A DNA stretch of 64,000 nucleotides from an uncultured Pirellula sp. (GTDB lineage Bacteria > Planctomycetota > Planctomycetia > Pirellulales > Pirellulaceae), in contig CAIOHR010000410.1 of assembly GCA_903858115.1 (NCBI GenBank), positions 1-64,000 on the forward strand. Direction: 5' to 3'. The notes below the pieces were generated by a model. The model was given only the letters and a program-made list of their open reading frames with translations, ran no database searches and was not told the origin of the DNA. Each line of letters opens with the position of its first letter. Within the stretch, counting starts at the first letter, position 1. The position numbers were made by a program, and so were the translations under genes. Shown here in pieces: positions 53,269-62,999 of this stretch.

Positions 53269-53398
53269 GGCCTACAAAAGTCAAAGTAGTCGGCACATTC
53301 CATGTACCGACTACCGACCATGTGCCGACTACCTAGAATCCCAGCAGATGTCCAAGAGCGGACGGCACGACGGAGCGTGCCTGCTACTTTTGTCGGCT
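53269..53398. repeat. Dispersed palindromic repeat, copy 2
   Basis: About 130 bases with the same ends and core as the copy at 50872-50964 (for example GAATCCCAGC and GGAGCGTGCCTG), plus roughly 35 inserted bases containing ACCGACTACCGACCATGTGC. It lies 57 bases before the chosen PSD1 start, where the promoter of that operon would be. Confidence 0.8.
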
Positions 53399-53454
53399 GT
53401 GTCATAATGGTACCAACCTGCTTTACACGCCTCCCACCTCAATTTCCCACCAAA

Positions 53455-56400
53455 ATGCAGCCAAACACAGTACGGATTTACCTCGCGTTCGCTTTTGCCG
53501 CATGGAGCACCGTTGGCTTCCAGGCCTTGAGCTTCCCCGCCATGGGCTCTGCGAATGCTAACGCGGCCGAAGCAATCAACTTTGATCGCGATATTCGACC
53601 GATTCTGTCGGACCACTGCTTTACTTGCCACGGCCCGGACAACAATAAACGCCAGGCAGGACTGCGACTCGATCAAAAAGAAGCCGCATTCAGTCCTTTG
53701 GAATCAGGCGACACGGCCATCGTTGCCGGGCAAGTCGGTTCTAGCGAATTGATTCACCGGATCAACTCAACCGATGACTCTATGGTCATGCCTCCTCCAG
53801 GCGAAGGTAAACCACTTTCCAAATCGCAAGTAGAGTTGTTGTCGCGTTGGATTTCCGAAGGAGCCACGTGGTCCAATCATTGGGCATTCGAGCCGGTAAA
53901 AACACCAACGGTTCCTGTCGACAATCTTGCTGCAGGCTCGATAGCAAACCCGATCGATGCGTTCGTGCTCCGTCGGCTTCATCGCGAAGGACTATCGCAA
54001 TCACCTCGCGAATCCAAAGAACGATTGCTGCGCCGTTTGTCTCTCGACTTAACAGGCCTGCCACCGACCTTGCAAGATGTTGACGCTTTCTTGCAGGATA
54101 CCTCAGCGAACGCAATCGAAAAAGTTGTCGATCGATTGCTGGAAAGTCCACATTTTGGCGAACGTATGGCAATGCCATGGTTAGATCTCGCACGTTATGG
54201 GGACACGAGTGGTTACCACAACGACTCGCTTCGGGATATGTGGCTGTGGCGAGAATGGGTTGTCAAGGCGTTCAATGCGAACATTCCCTTCGACCAATTT
54301 ACGACGGAGCAACTCGCGGGAGATCTCATCCCCAATGCAACCATCCAACAACAGATCGCTAGTGGCTTTCATCGCAATGTTATGACGAGCGACGAAGGTG
54401 GCCTTATCGATGCCGAGTATCGCAATTTGTACGTGGTGGACCGAGTCGCAACGACTGGCGTCACGTGGCTCGGATTGACGATCGCATGTGCCCAGTGCCA
54501 CGATCACAAATACGACCCAACCACACAAGAAGACTTCTATAAACTCTATGCTTTCTTCAACAACGTGCCCGAAACAGGGAAAGATGGCGTGCGCGATCGC
54601 AATCCGAAACCTTTCTTGCGGGTACCCTCGGAAGAGCAATCCAAACAGCTTCGACAATACGAAGAAGATCTTGCGGACGCTTCCACCAAACTGGAAGCTT
54701 TGACGAAGTTAGCAAATGAAAAACAGACCGCTTGGGAGACCGAACTGGTGGCCGCAGTGCAAGAAACACCGCCATCCGTTGCAGATGCGCACTTTCCTCT
54801 CGAGTCGTCCGGCGATAGCAACCCGATCGGCGAAGAGTCGATTACGGCGGAGTCGCATGGCAAACCCAAATTCGTGGATGGCTTGATAGGAAAAAGCTTT
54901 CAATCGAATGCGAAAACATGGTTCGAATATGGAGATCGTTTTGCCTTCGAGAAAGATGAGCCTTTCAGTGTAAGCGCGAATTTGTTCGTGACATCCAAAG
55001 GTGGTGCGCCCTACGGGAAGATGGATGATAAGAATGGAGCGAAAGGTTGGGACCTGGAGTTCCACGGTCTACGACCGAGTGTTCACCTTATCCATCAATG
55101 GCCTAAAAATGCGATCCACATTCAAGCTGACCAGGATGTCGTCGCAGACACCTTTACCAATATCACATTCACGTACGACGGATCGGGTAAGGCGGCAGGA
55201 CTCAAGCTCTACGTGAATGGCGTTTTGGCCAAGGTCAGTGTCAAAGAGGATGGATTGACTGAGTCGATTCGAACAACGACTCCGTTCAGTATCGGCCGTC
55301 GCGGCGATGCGAGCACGCCGTTCGAAGGCCGAATTGATGAACTACAGATTTTCAAACGAGAGCTAACGCCGGCCGAAGTAACGAACTCCACCCTCGGGCA
55401 TATTCGTTCTATCGCTAGTATCAGCGTGGACAAAAGGGATGCGAAGCAAAAAAGCGAGATTGAAAAATTCTTTCGCGAAACCCAGTACCTGGAGCTCTCG
55501 GAACAACTCAAGGCGAAGAACGCTCTTCAGAAAACCAAAGACGATTTTGAAAACTCCATTCCGAACACAATGGTAATGTCGGAGATGGATAAGCCTCGGG
55601 ATACGTTTATCAAGATTCGAGGCAGTTACGACCAGGACGGAACGAAAGTCGAGGCAGCGGGGCTATCGTTTCTTCCTCCAATCAAACCACAGGAAGATGG
55701 CAAGTCATTGAATCGACTGCAATTGTCCCAATGGCTAACCTCTGCTGAGCATCCGTTGACTTCGCGTGTCGCCGTCAATCGTTGGTGGACTATTCTGTTT
55801 GGCACAGGGATCGTCAAGACGACGAACGACTTTGGAATCCAAGGTGAGCGACCTAGCCATCCGGAATTGCTGGATTGGCTGGCCGCTGACTTCAAACGGG
55901 ATTGGGACATCAAGCGTGCGATCAAGCAAATCGTGATGAGCGCGACCTATCAACAGACCTCACGCAGCTCTGCGGATTTGCAAGCGCGTGATCAAGAGAA
56001 TCGAATGTTGGCTCGGGGGCCTCGGCAACGGTTAGACGCGGAATTGCTCCGAGACAATGCATTGACGATAGCAGGCATCTTGAATCCCGCGATTGGAGGA
56101 AAGAGCATCAAGCCTTATCAGCCTGAAGGGACATGGGAGATCAACGAGATGAGTGGCTACAAATACGAAAAGTCCAAAGGTACGGATCTTTATCGACGGG
56201 GGCTTTATGTCTATTGGAGACGATCTACCGTCTACCCATCGTTTGTAACGCTCGATGCTCCCACTAGGGAGTTCTGCCAGACACAAAGAGCCAAAACGAG
56301 CACACCTTTGCAGTCGCTTGTTTTGATGAATGATCCCGTCTTTGTAGAAGCAGCGCGCGCCATGGCGCAGCGAATCCTATCGCAACCCAACCTCGATAGG

Positions 56401-56646
56401 AATCAAAGGTTGGAACTGGCATGGCGATTCGCACTCGCTCGAAGGCCGCTGGCTCAAGAATCTGGGGTTCTTCAACGTACCCTGGATCGACAATTGGCAA
56501 CGTATCGAGCGGACCCTGCAGCCGCGAAGTCGCTCGCAAGTGTTGGTGATTTAGAGAAACCAGCTTCCTTAGATGATGTTGAGTTGGCCGCATGGACAGC
56601 TCTTTGTAATGTACTGCTAAACTTAAACGAAACTATTTCCAATTGA
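53455..56646 (+). CDS. PSD1 and planctomycete cytochrome C domain protein with LamG-like insert
   Basis: 1063 residues from the ATG at 53455, which gives a signal peptide (VRIYLAFAFAAWSTVGF). Domains: planctomycete cytochrome C (PSCyt1) with heme-binding CFTCHGPD near residue 58, PSCyt2/DUF1549 (NPIDAFVLRRLHREGLS near 167), a beta-rich concanavalin/LamG-like insert (about 440-640; GKMDDKNGAKGWDLEFHG), a coiled coil, and PSD1/DUF1553 from about 745 (HPLTSRVAVNRWWTILFGTG; RQRLDAELLRDNALT). The family is abundant in planctomycetes and suspected to act in breakdown of complex carbohydrates or as an extracytoplasmic redox protein; the function is not proven. It is followed at once by the DUF1501 gene. 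Confidence 0.92.
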   Translation: MQPNTVRIYLAFAFAAWSTVGFQALSFPAMGSANANAAEAINFDRDIRPILSDHCFTCHGPDNNKRQAGLRLDQKEAAFSPLESGDTAIVAGQVGSSELIHRINSTDDSMVMPPPGEGKPLSKSQVELLSRWISEGATWSNHWAFEPVKTPTVPVDNLAAGSIANPIDAFVLRRLHREGLSQSPRESKERLLRRLSLDLTGLPPTLQDVDAFLQDTSANAIEKVVDRLLESPHFGERMAMPWLDLARYGDTSGYHNDSLRDMWLWREWVVKAFNANIPFDQFTTEQLAGDLIPNATIQQQIASGFHRNVMTSDEGGLIDAEYRNLYVVDRVATTGVTWLGLTIACAQCHDHKYDPTTQEDFYKLYAFFNNVPETGKDGVRDRNPKPFLRVPSEEQSKQLRQYEEDLADASTKLEALTKLANEKQTAWETELVAAVQETPPSVADAHFPLESSGDSNPIGEESITAESHGKPKFVDGLIGKSFQSNAKTWFEYGDRFAFEKDEPFSVSANLFVTSKGGAPYGKMDDKNGAKGWDLEFHGLRPSVHLIHQWPKNAIHIQADQDVVADTFTNITFTYDGSGKAAGLKLYVNGVLAKVSVKEDGLTESIRTTTPFSIGRRGDASTPFEGRIDELQIFKRELTPAEVTNSTLGHIRSIASISVDKRDAKQKSEIEKFFRETQYLELSEQLKAKNALQKTKDDFENSIPNTMVMSEMDKPRDTFIKIRGSYDQDGTKVEAAGLSFLPPIKPQEDGKSLNRLQLSQWLTSAEHPLTSRVAVNRWWTILFGTGIVKTTNDFGIQGERPSHPELLDWLAADFKRDWDIKRAIKQIVMSATYQQTSRSSADLQARDQENRMLARGPRQRLDAELLRDNALTIAGILNPAIGGKSIKPYQPEGTWEINEMSGYKYEKSKGTDLYRRGLYVYWRRSTVYPSFVTLDAPTREFCQTQRAKTSTPLQSLVLMNDPVFVEAARAMAQRILSQPNLDRNQRLELAWRFALARRPLAQESGVLQRTLDRQLATYRADPAAAKSLASVGDLEKPASLDDVELAAWTALCNVLLNLNETISN

Positions 56647-56651
56647 TCGCT

Positions 56652-58097
56652 ATGGAACTTCAAGAACGATTGCAAACACTACTCCATCGCCGCATCTTTC
56701 TTCAGAATAGCTCGACAGGAATCGGTGCGATTGCCTTGGCGAGCCTGACGAACCCAAAGGTATTCTCGGGAGAAGATGAGACTGCACTTCGAGTTCCTGG
56801 TGCGTTGCAAAAACTGCATATGAAACCGCGTGCAAAACGGATCATCTATCTGTTTATGTCGGGAGCGCCATCCCAATTGGATTTGTTCGATCCGAAACCG
56901 AAGCTGACAGAGATGACCGGCAAGGATCTTCCCGATAGTGTTCGGCAAGGCCAACGTATCACAACGATGACCAGCGGACAAAAGAATCTTTTTTGCGTTG
57001 GCTCCCCGTTCAAGTTCGAGAAGTATGGCAACGCCGGGATTGATATCTCGGAACTATTGCCCAATCTAACGAAGATCGTGGACGAATGTACATTTGTGAA
57101 GACACTGAACACCGACCCCATCAATCACGATCCTGCTGTCACTTTCTTTGCGACGGGCAATCAACAACCGGGCCGTCCGACCATGGGCGCGTGGCTTGCA
57201 TACGGGATGGGTGCCGAGAGTGCTGAGTTGCCAGCGTTCGTGGTATTGACCAGTGGTGGCGGTGGTCAAACACTTCAAACTCGCTACTGGGGAAGTGGCT
57301 TTCTCCCCGCTCAGTACGCAGGCGTACAATTTCGAAACGCAGGCGATCCCGTTCTGTTTGTTTCCAATCCGCCGGGCGTTAGCAGCGAAACCCGGCGCGA
57401 GCTTTTAGACGCGACCAAGGAATTGAATCAGATGGCATTCGGGCATCTGGGAGATCCTGCGATCGAAGCACAGATCGCGAATTATGAACTTGCATTCCGC
57501 ATGCAATCCAGCGTTCCAGAGTTAACCGATCTTTCTCAAGAATCGAAAGAGACTCTCGAGCTTTATGGAGCGACTCCAGGCAAGCCCTCGTTTGCCAACA
57601 ACTGTCTCTTGGCACGTCGTATGGTAGAACGTGGTGTTCGATTCATTCAGTTATGTCACCGAGATTGGGATCATCATGGTGGATTGCCAAAAGGCCTTCC
57701 CACAAAATGCAAAGAGACGGATCAAGGAGCAGCAGCATTGGTCATGGATCTGAAACAACGAGGCTTGTTGGAAGATACCATCGTCGTTTGGGGCGGAGAG
57801 TTTGGACGAACAGCCTACAGTCAAGGACAGATCAAGCCGGATGACTTTGGTCGCGATCACCATCCTCGTTGCTTCACCATCTGGATGGCCGGAGGTGGGA
57901 TTCGCCGTGGATACGTTCATGGTGAGACCGACGAGTTTGGCTACAATGTCGTACGAGATCCCGTTCATGTGCATGATCTGCACGCGACCTTGTTGCATCA
58001 GCTCGGCGTGGATCATAAGAAACTGACCTACCGTCATGAAGGTCGCGACTACCGGCTGACCGACGTTTCAGGCAATGTCATTCGCGAACTGATCTAA
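56652..58097 (+). CDS. DUF1501 protein, Tat-exported
   Basis: 481 residues from the ATG at 56652; a TTG at 56643 overlaps the previous stop and is less likely. The start holds RRIFLQNSSTGIGAIALASL, a twin-arginine signal. DUF1501 motifs follow: IYLFMSGAPSQLDLFDPKP near 63, MGAWLAYGMGAES, and HRDWDHHGGLP with VVWGGEFGRTAYSQG near 370, resembling sulfatase/alkaline phosphatase-fold metal sites. It is nearly always paired with PSD1 proteins, as here, with 5 bases between the genes. The substrate is unknown. Confidence 0.92.
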   Translation: MELQERLQTLLHRRIFLQNSSTGIGAIALASLTNPKVFSGEDETALRVPGALQKLHMKPRAKRIIYLFMSGAPSQLDLFDPKPKLTEMTGKDLPDSVRQGQRITTMTSGQKNLFCVGSPFKFEKYGNAGIDISELLPNLTKIVDECTFVKTLNTDPINHDPAVTFFATGNQQPGRPTMGAWLAYGMGAESAELPAFVVLTSGGGGQTLQTRYWGSGFLPAQYAGVQFRNAGDPVLFVSNPPGVSSETRRELLDATKELNQMAFGHLGDPAIEAQIANYELAFRMQSSVPELTDLSQESKETLELYGATPGKPSFANNCLLARRMVERGVRFIQLCHRDWDHHGGLPKGLPTKCKETDQGAAALVMDLKQRGLLEDTIVVWGGEFGRTAYSQGQIKPDDFGRDHHPRCFTIWMAGGGIRRGYVHGETDEFGYNVVRDPVHVHDLHATLLHQLGVDHKKLTYRHEGRDYRLTDVSGNVIRELI

Positions 58098-58117
58098 GCC
58101 CGGCTTGTTGGTGCATG

Positions 58118-58554
58118 GTGAGCCGTTGGGCGCTAGCCCCGGTTGCCACCTGTGGCGAAGCCACTAAACCGGGGCTAGCGCCGGGGTGTTAAAAATTCGG
58201 CATTGACACATGCATTCGACAAGTTGTTTTTGTTCCTCAAAGATCGCTTTGCCTCCAGTTGGCTCGTCCAACTGGTGCAAGAGACTCGCGGCTAGTATTG
58301 TCCACCTTGCACCAGGCGTCCCCGGTCGGCTTGTCTGACCGGTACGCAAGGTTCGTTAGCTAATGAACCTGATTCACCAGTGACGCAAGGTCACATGGGG
58401 TCTTTCCAATCGACCAGCCTCGGCTTCTAGCTTACGAACCATATTCACCAAGCGGCACAAGGCCGCTGGGGTCTCGAAGGAACAAATTTTGCGCAATCTA
58501 AAGTTGCTGCAATACCAGATTTTTAACACCCCGGGCTAGCGCCCAATGGCTCAC
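58118..58554. repeat. Region bounded by 22-base inverted repeats
   Basis: GTGAGCCGTTGGGCGCTAGCCC at 58118-58139 is complementary, with one mismatch, to GGGCTAGCGCCCAATGGCTCAC at 58533-58554. Inside these ends GGGGTGTTAAAAAT (about 58183) is complementary to ATTTTTAACACCCC (about 58519). The whole 437-base block has no open frame of note, so it would be non-autonomous if mobile. Confidence 0.8.
58130..58182. repeat. Perfect 15-base hairpin
   Basis: GCGCTAGCCCCGGTT and AACCGGGGCTAGCGC enclose about 23 bases that contain GCCAC/GTGGC. No T-run follows directly, so it is not a standard terminator, though it could end or pause transcription after DUF1501. Confidence 0.85.
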
Positions 58555-58586
58555 TAAAGCAGCAGTCACCTATGAAGGAACGGCAC

Positions 58587-59996
58587 TCAGGATGGACGCT
58601 TCCTAAACCAGAAAAATGGCAGTCCCAATAGGATAAGAACGCATCCTATCAATGCTTCGACTGGCTTTCCGATAAAGATGCTATAGATAAACCAGCCATA
58701 AACGATCAGATAGATCACCGGAATCCACGGATAGCCCGGCGTACGAAAGGGACGTTCTTGGTTCGGTTGTGTTCTTCGTAGAATCACGACCGCAGCGACA
58801 GCCAATGCATAAAAGATACTGGCTGCAAACACAATGCAATCGGTGAGCAAATCAAAAATGGTATTGTTCTTGAAGTAACTGTAGTACTGAATCAAACACG
58901 CCGAGACAATCACGAGCACTCCTGCAAGGATCGCTTGCGTGAGAATAGCCGCGACTGGGGTTCGAAACTTGCTGTGCAAGCGTCCGAATCGTTCAGGCAA
59001 CAGACCATCTCGACCCATGGCATAGGTCACACGAGGTGATGTTAGCAAGTTGCTGTTGATGGTACCCAAGGTACTTATCACAATGCCGATCGACATGAGA
59101 ATTCCCCCGATACTGCCGAAGAATTTTGCGACCAAGATTTCGGCAACGTGTTCGCGATTTTCCGGCCTCACCATTTCTTCGATGGGGACGACCGCATAGT
59201 AAGAAGCGTTGGCGGCGACGTACAACAGGCCTAGCAATCCGATTCCACCGATCAATGCGAGTGGCAAGTTCTTGCTTGGATTTTTCACTTCTTCGGCGAC
59301 TGGCACAACACCTTCCCACCCGTTGAATGCCCACATGACAGCGAGCAATACGGCAGCAGCCTGGGCGGGCAAGCCTTCTTTTTCAGGAGTCACGGTTTCG
59401 AAGAAGCGGCCCGATTCGAATTGAAACGTTCCCAGCCAACTAAACACGACGGGTGACAATGCGATGGTGATGACCATAGCACACTTGATGATCGTTGTCG
59501 CTGCCTGCATGCGTCCACCCCACACGACGCCGCATATGTTGACTACGGCCAACGCCATCACAATTGCAATCGCGATGGGGACGGAAGCGATCATCGGCAG
59601 CTCGATACCGGAGGCACGTGTTATGGATGCGACACATACAACTGCCAATGCTCCAGTCGAAGCGGGACGCGCAAAGAGGAACTCTTGCCAGCCGAACAAA
59701 AAAGCCATCCATTTTCCGTAGGCTTCGCGAAGATACACATAGAGTCCGCCAGCTTGCGGATGCATAGAGGAGAGCTCGGCAAGACAAAAGCCTCCCATGA
59801 CGCAAAGCGCCGCACCGACCAGCCAAATTGTCATGATGAGAGGAAACGAGCCTGCGTCCGCCGCGATACGACCTGGCTTGACAAAGATACCGCTACCAAT
59901 GGTATTACCGATGACGACCGCAATCGCCATCCACAGCCCCAATCCACGGTGTAGGGTTGGTCCCGAGTTGGATCTGTCAGAATCGTTTTGCATCAT
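58587..59996 (-). CDS. Amino acid permease, APC superfamily
   Basis: 469 residues from the ATG at 59996, which shares one base with the stop of the upstream gene (TAATG); ATG at 60035 would add 13 residues. About 12 membrane helices. The APC signature is at VVIGNTIGSGIFVKPG near residue 30, then FCLAELSSMHPQAGGLYVYL near 70, PVAEEVKNPSKNLPLAL near 250, and RTPGYPWIPV near the end. It probably exchanges or imports an amino acid or a related compound. Coupled translation with the FAD/Fe-S dehydrogenase suggests that it takes up a substrate for, or works together with, that enzyme. Confidence 0.88.
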   Translation of the reverse strand: MMQNDSDRSNSGPTLHRGLGLWMAIAVVIGNTIGSGIFVKPGRIAADAGSFPLIMTIWLVGAALCVMGGFCLAELSSMHPQAGGLYVYLREAYGKWMAFLFGWQEFLFARPASTGALAVVCVASITRASGIELPMIASVPIAIAIVMALAVVNICGVVWGGRMQAATTIIKCAMVITIALSPVVFSWLGTFQFESGRFFETVTPEKEGLPAQAAAVLLAVMWAFNGWEGVVPVAEEVKNPSKNLPLALIGGIGLLGLLYVAANASYYAVVPIEEMVRPENREHVAEILVAKFFGSIGGILMSIGIVISTLGTINSNLLTSPRVTYAMGRDGLLPERFGRLHSKFRTPVAAILTQAILAGVLVIVSACLIQYYSYFKNNTIFDLLTDCIVFAASIFYALAVAAVVILRRTQPNQERPFRTPGYPWIPVIYLIVYGWFIYSIFIGKPVEALIGCVLILLGLPFFWFRKRPS

Positions 59997-62995
59997 TATT
60001 GAACGGAAAGTCCCTCGTTGCGTCGTTCGATCCAATTGCGAACCTCCGGCATCTTACCATACGCGTAAGCCATGAGCGCGATCGGATGTACGGTAGGTTT
60101 ATCGGTTCCTTGTTCCATTTGTAGCTTGCATGCAGCGCACTCGGTGCTACCAATTTGTGCCGCTGTTCCTTGCATGGTGCTAATCAAATTCCAACCTACA
60201 CGAAGCGATGTTCTGTAGTTTCGTTGCTTCATCCCATAGGTTCCAGCCATCCCACTGCAGCCCGCGTTAGCATCCTGTACGGTTACTCCAGGGATCAAGT
60301 CGAGCAATCGAAGACCGGTATGTTTGCTGTCTAGAGCCTTCAAGTGGCACGGCGTATGATATAGAACGGAAGTGCTTAGCGGCTTGAAATCAAGTTCAAG
60401 TTCATTTTGTTCATGCAATAGCCAAAGATACTGGCCTGCTTCCCAGGAGTGCTTTGCGACGAGTTTCGCATCTTCGTTGTCCAGCAACTGGAGATACTCA
60501 TGTTTAAGGCATAGAATTGCAGTGGGTTCCGTGCTAACGATCTCGTACCCTTGTCGAACGGCTTCTGCAAGTTGGCGAACCTGCGGTCCGATGAGTTTGC
60601 GAACCTTTTCTGCATCGCCCATTGTCAGACGTGCCATCCAGGTGACGGTTTGCCATGTAGGAACATAGACATCGACTTTTTGATGTTGCATCACGGAGAC
60701 AAAGGACATGCCGAGTAGCGGATTGTTCCAGTTTGCGTATTGATCCACGAGATAGAGTACTTTTTTTCCACCGGCACGATTGGGTCTAGTCAAGCGATTC
60801 CTTGAAGCCCAACGCATAAAGGACTGCCTGGCGAATCGAGGTAGTCGCCTGCCCTGGGCAATACCGGTCGATTTCTCTAAAAGCCATCGCATCAGCGAAT
60901 TCTCGATAGACCAGTTGGCTAAACTTGAGAATCGACTTGCGGCAGTGCTTAGTAGATCCATTCGAGATAGCAAGCGATCGCTAAACCCAAGACCGTTGGT
61001 CGCGGTATACTGCGACTTCATCTCCATCACCATTTTCGAGATATCCACAGAAGCGGGGCATTCGATTCGGCATTGATGGCAATGAAAACAGAGGTCAGCA
61101 ATTCCCTTCAGTTCGTCGCTTTCGGCGATGTTGGCGGGGATGCTTCCTGTCAACAATCCCCGCATGAGATTCGCTTTTGAACGAGGGGAAGCCTCTTCGC
61201 TTCGAGTCGCGCGAAACATTGGACACATGCGTTCGTTCGGAGCAGTCGAACGACAACGACCGCAACCATTGCAGGATTCTGCGGATGATTCGATCGATTC
61301 GGATTCGGGCCAATGAAGAATGGGTAGCAAAGCTTTAGCAGACAAAGGGACCGCTGCTATGGAAGTTGGTTCGACATTGCCGCTGTTATGTGCAGGCTCG
61401 CTCGCAATCGCACCGTGTGAAGCCGTGGGGCGTAAATTATCCGTGATCTTTTGGCTGGAATCTGAAACCATTTTGCCGGGATTCAGGATCCCTTGCGGAT
61501 CAAAAATCTCTTTGATGCGACGGCAGATTGGGTACAGTTCCCCCAACTGTTGCCTCAAATAGGAGCTTCGGCTCAAACCAACGGCGTGTTCTCCCGAAAC
61601 AACACCACGATATTCAATGACTCTCTCGAACAGTCGGTCGGCGATTCGTTGCATGCGGGCAACATCGTCTGGCGAATTGGGATCCAAGAATGGACGCAAA
61701 TGCAAATGTCCATGAGCAGCATGCGCAAAAATAGCGCCGGTGACTCGCTCTGACTTCAATGTGTTTTGAACGTCGATCACAAACTCGGGCAACCTATCTG
61801 GCGGAACAGCCATATCTTCAACGAATGGCAGCGGTCTTGCGGGCCCTTTGATTCGATACAATCTGGGTATGACTCGTCGACTCAGTTTCCAGATGAAATC
61901 GCGTTCGTTATCATCGAGTATGACGCGCGATTGAAGTGTTGAGGGTGCGCGTCGGACGATTCTTTGTGCAAGCGATGTCAATCGATTGCGGACTTCGATG
62001 GTATCCGCCCCCTGATGTTCAATCAGCAACATCGCTTCGGCTCCACGAGGAAGCAATGTTTCATATCGCGGGTCGAGATCGCGAGCAATCTCGATAAGCC
62101 TTCGATCCATCAGATCACACGCGGCAACTTTGTCTCGGCGCGCTTCGGCCGCAGCCCGAAACGCCAACTCTAGCCGCTCAAAGAACAGTAAAACCACTCC
62201 TCTCGCTTCAGGCATCGCATGAAGCTGCAAGGTCATATCGGTCATGATCGAAAGTGTGCCTTCAGCTCCGGACTGAAGTTTCACTAGGTCTACTGTTTCA
62301 TGATCGCATACTTCAAGACGATATCCGCATCCACGTGCGACGCCACGCCATGGTGGGTTCTTTGCGATCGCTCGATTGGCCCACAAGAGTTGTCCGACTT
62401 CCGAAACGAGTCGATCGAGCTTGAGACTATCGGATTGTGGATTCTGCCATCGATGTTTCCCGAGTCGCACTCGTTCTCCATCGGCCAAGACAACCGTGGA
62501 TTCCAAAAGCGAATCACCCGCTGTCCCAAACTTCAAAAAGTGACTTCCCAACGAGTCGATAGCCACTACGCTCCCGATGGTCGTGACCGATCGAGTTGCA
62601 GGGTCTGCACCAAACAGGAGCCTGTGTTTGGATAATGATCGGTTCAATTCGGCTAAGGGCAAACCCGGCTGAACTCGAACTCTTTTTTCATTGGGTTCTA
62701 GTTTGAGAATTCGTCGCATAAAGCGAGAGAAATCTAGGACAATTCCTGGACCTAACGATTGCCCTGCATGTCCGGTGCCACCCCCACGCGGAAAAAGTGG
62801 TAGCGAGTTTTCCGCCGCATACTTTACGCATTGAGCGACATCACCCTCGTGCCTGGGTCTCACCACAGCGATGGGTGCGATCTCGTAGAGACTCGCATCG
62901 CTGGCATACATTTGCGTGTAAAGCGGATGACAGTAAACTTCACCATCCAATACACCTCGCAAATCTGCTTCGATGCGTATTTGCTCTGCGTCCAT
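59996..62995 (-). CDS. FAD-linked oxidase fused to Fe-S (GlpC-like) domain, D-lactate dehydrogenase type
   Basis: 999 residues from the ATG at 62995, since the frame further upstream overlaps the kinase gene. The N-terminal half is an FAD-binding type 4 oxidase domain: PRGGGTGHAGQSLGPGIV near 77, then the FAD-oxidase C domain (VVSGEHAVGLSR). The second half has two 4Fe-4S motifs, CNGCGRC near 578 and CFHCHQCRIECP near 637, and two CCG-type cysteine motifs (TPCHLK near 883 and CSGMAGTYG near 913). It oxidises a 2-hydroxyacid such as D-lactate or glycolate and passes electrons on, probably to quinone. The kinase gene ends 4 bases upstream of its ATG, and the permease overlaps its stop. Confidence 0.9.
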   Translation of the reverse strand: MDAEQIRIEADLRGVLDGEVYCHPLYTQMYASDASLYEIAPIAVVRPRHEGDVAQCVKYAAENSLPLFPRGGGTGHAGQSLGPGIVLDFSRFMRRILKLEPNEKRVRVQPGLPLAELNRSLSKHRLLFGADPATRSVTTIGSVVAIDSLGSHFLKFGTAGDSLLESTVVLADGERVRLGKHRWQNPQSDSLKLDRLVSEVGQLLWANRAIAKNPPWRGVARGCGYRLEVCDHETVDLVKLQSGAEGTLSIMTDMTLQLHAMPEARGVVLLFFERLELAFRAAAEARRDKVAACDLMDRRLIEIARDLDPRYETLLPRGAEAMLLIEHQGADTIEVRNRLTSLAQRIVRRAPSTLQSRVILDDNERDFIWKLSRRVIPRLYRIKGPARPLPFVEDMAVPPDRLPEFVIDVQNTLKSERVTGAIFAHAAHGHLHLRPFLDPNSPDDVARMQRIADRLFERVIEYRGVVSGEHAVGLSRSSYLRQQLGELYPICRRIKEIFDPQGILNPGKMVSDSSQKITDNLRPTASHGAIASEPAHNSGNVEPTSIAAVPLSAKALLPILHWPESESIESSAESCNGCGRCRSTAPNERMCPMFRATRSEEASPRSKANLMRGLLTGSIPANIAESDELKGIADLCFHCHQCRIECPASVDISKMVMEMKSQYTATNGLGFSDRLLSRMDLLSTAASRFSSLANWSIENSLMRWLLEKSTGIAQGRRLPRFARQSFMRWASRNRLTRPNRAGGKKVLYLVDQYANWNNPLLGMSFVSVMQHQKVDVYVPTWQTVTWMARLTMGDAEKVRKLIGPQVRQLAEAVRQGYEIVSTEPTAILCLKHEYLQLLDNEDAKLVAKHSWEAGQYLWLLHEQNELELDFKPLSTSVLYHTPCHLKALDSKHTGLRLLDLIPGVTVQDANAGCSGMAGTYGMKQRNYRTSLRVGWNLISTMQGTAAQIGSTECAACKLQMEQGTDKPTVHPIALMAYAYGKMPEVRNWIERRNEGLSVQ

Positions 62996-62999
62996 GCAG

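Larger units (their letters stand above)
52955..53454. other. 500-base region with hairpin and repeat
   Basis: Holds a long inverted repeat at 52998-53044 and the second copy of the palindromic repeat (53269-53398), both listed separately. An in-frame extension of the PSD1 gene to 53302 runs through the repeat and is not a real coding start. No other feature is supported. Confidence 0.6.
58098..58586. other. 489-base intergenic region made of inverted repeats
   Basis: Holds the nested inverted repeats and the hairpin listed below. Its interior also has two related segments of about 50 bases with ATTCACCA...GGGGTCT. No gene is supported. Confidence 0.7.

Noticed and set aside
53302..53454. 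N-terminal extension of the PSD1 gene
   Set aside because: It runs through the dispersed repeat and would place 51 odd residues before the signal peptide that begins at 53455.
58118..58554. CRISPR-like array
   Set aside because: Repeats are inverted rather than direct and regularly spaced, and no cas genes are present.
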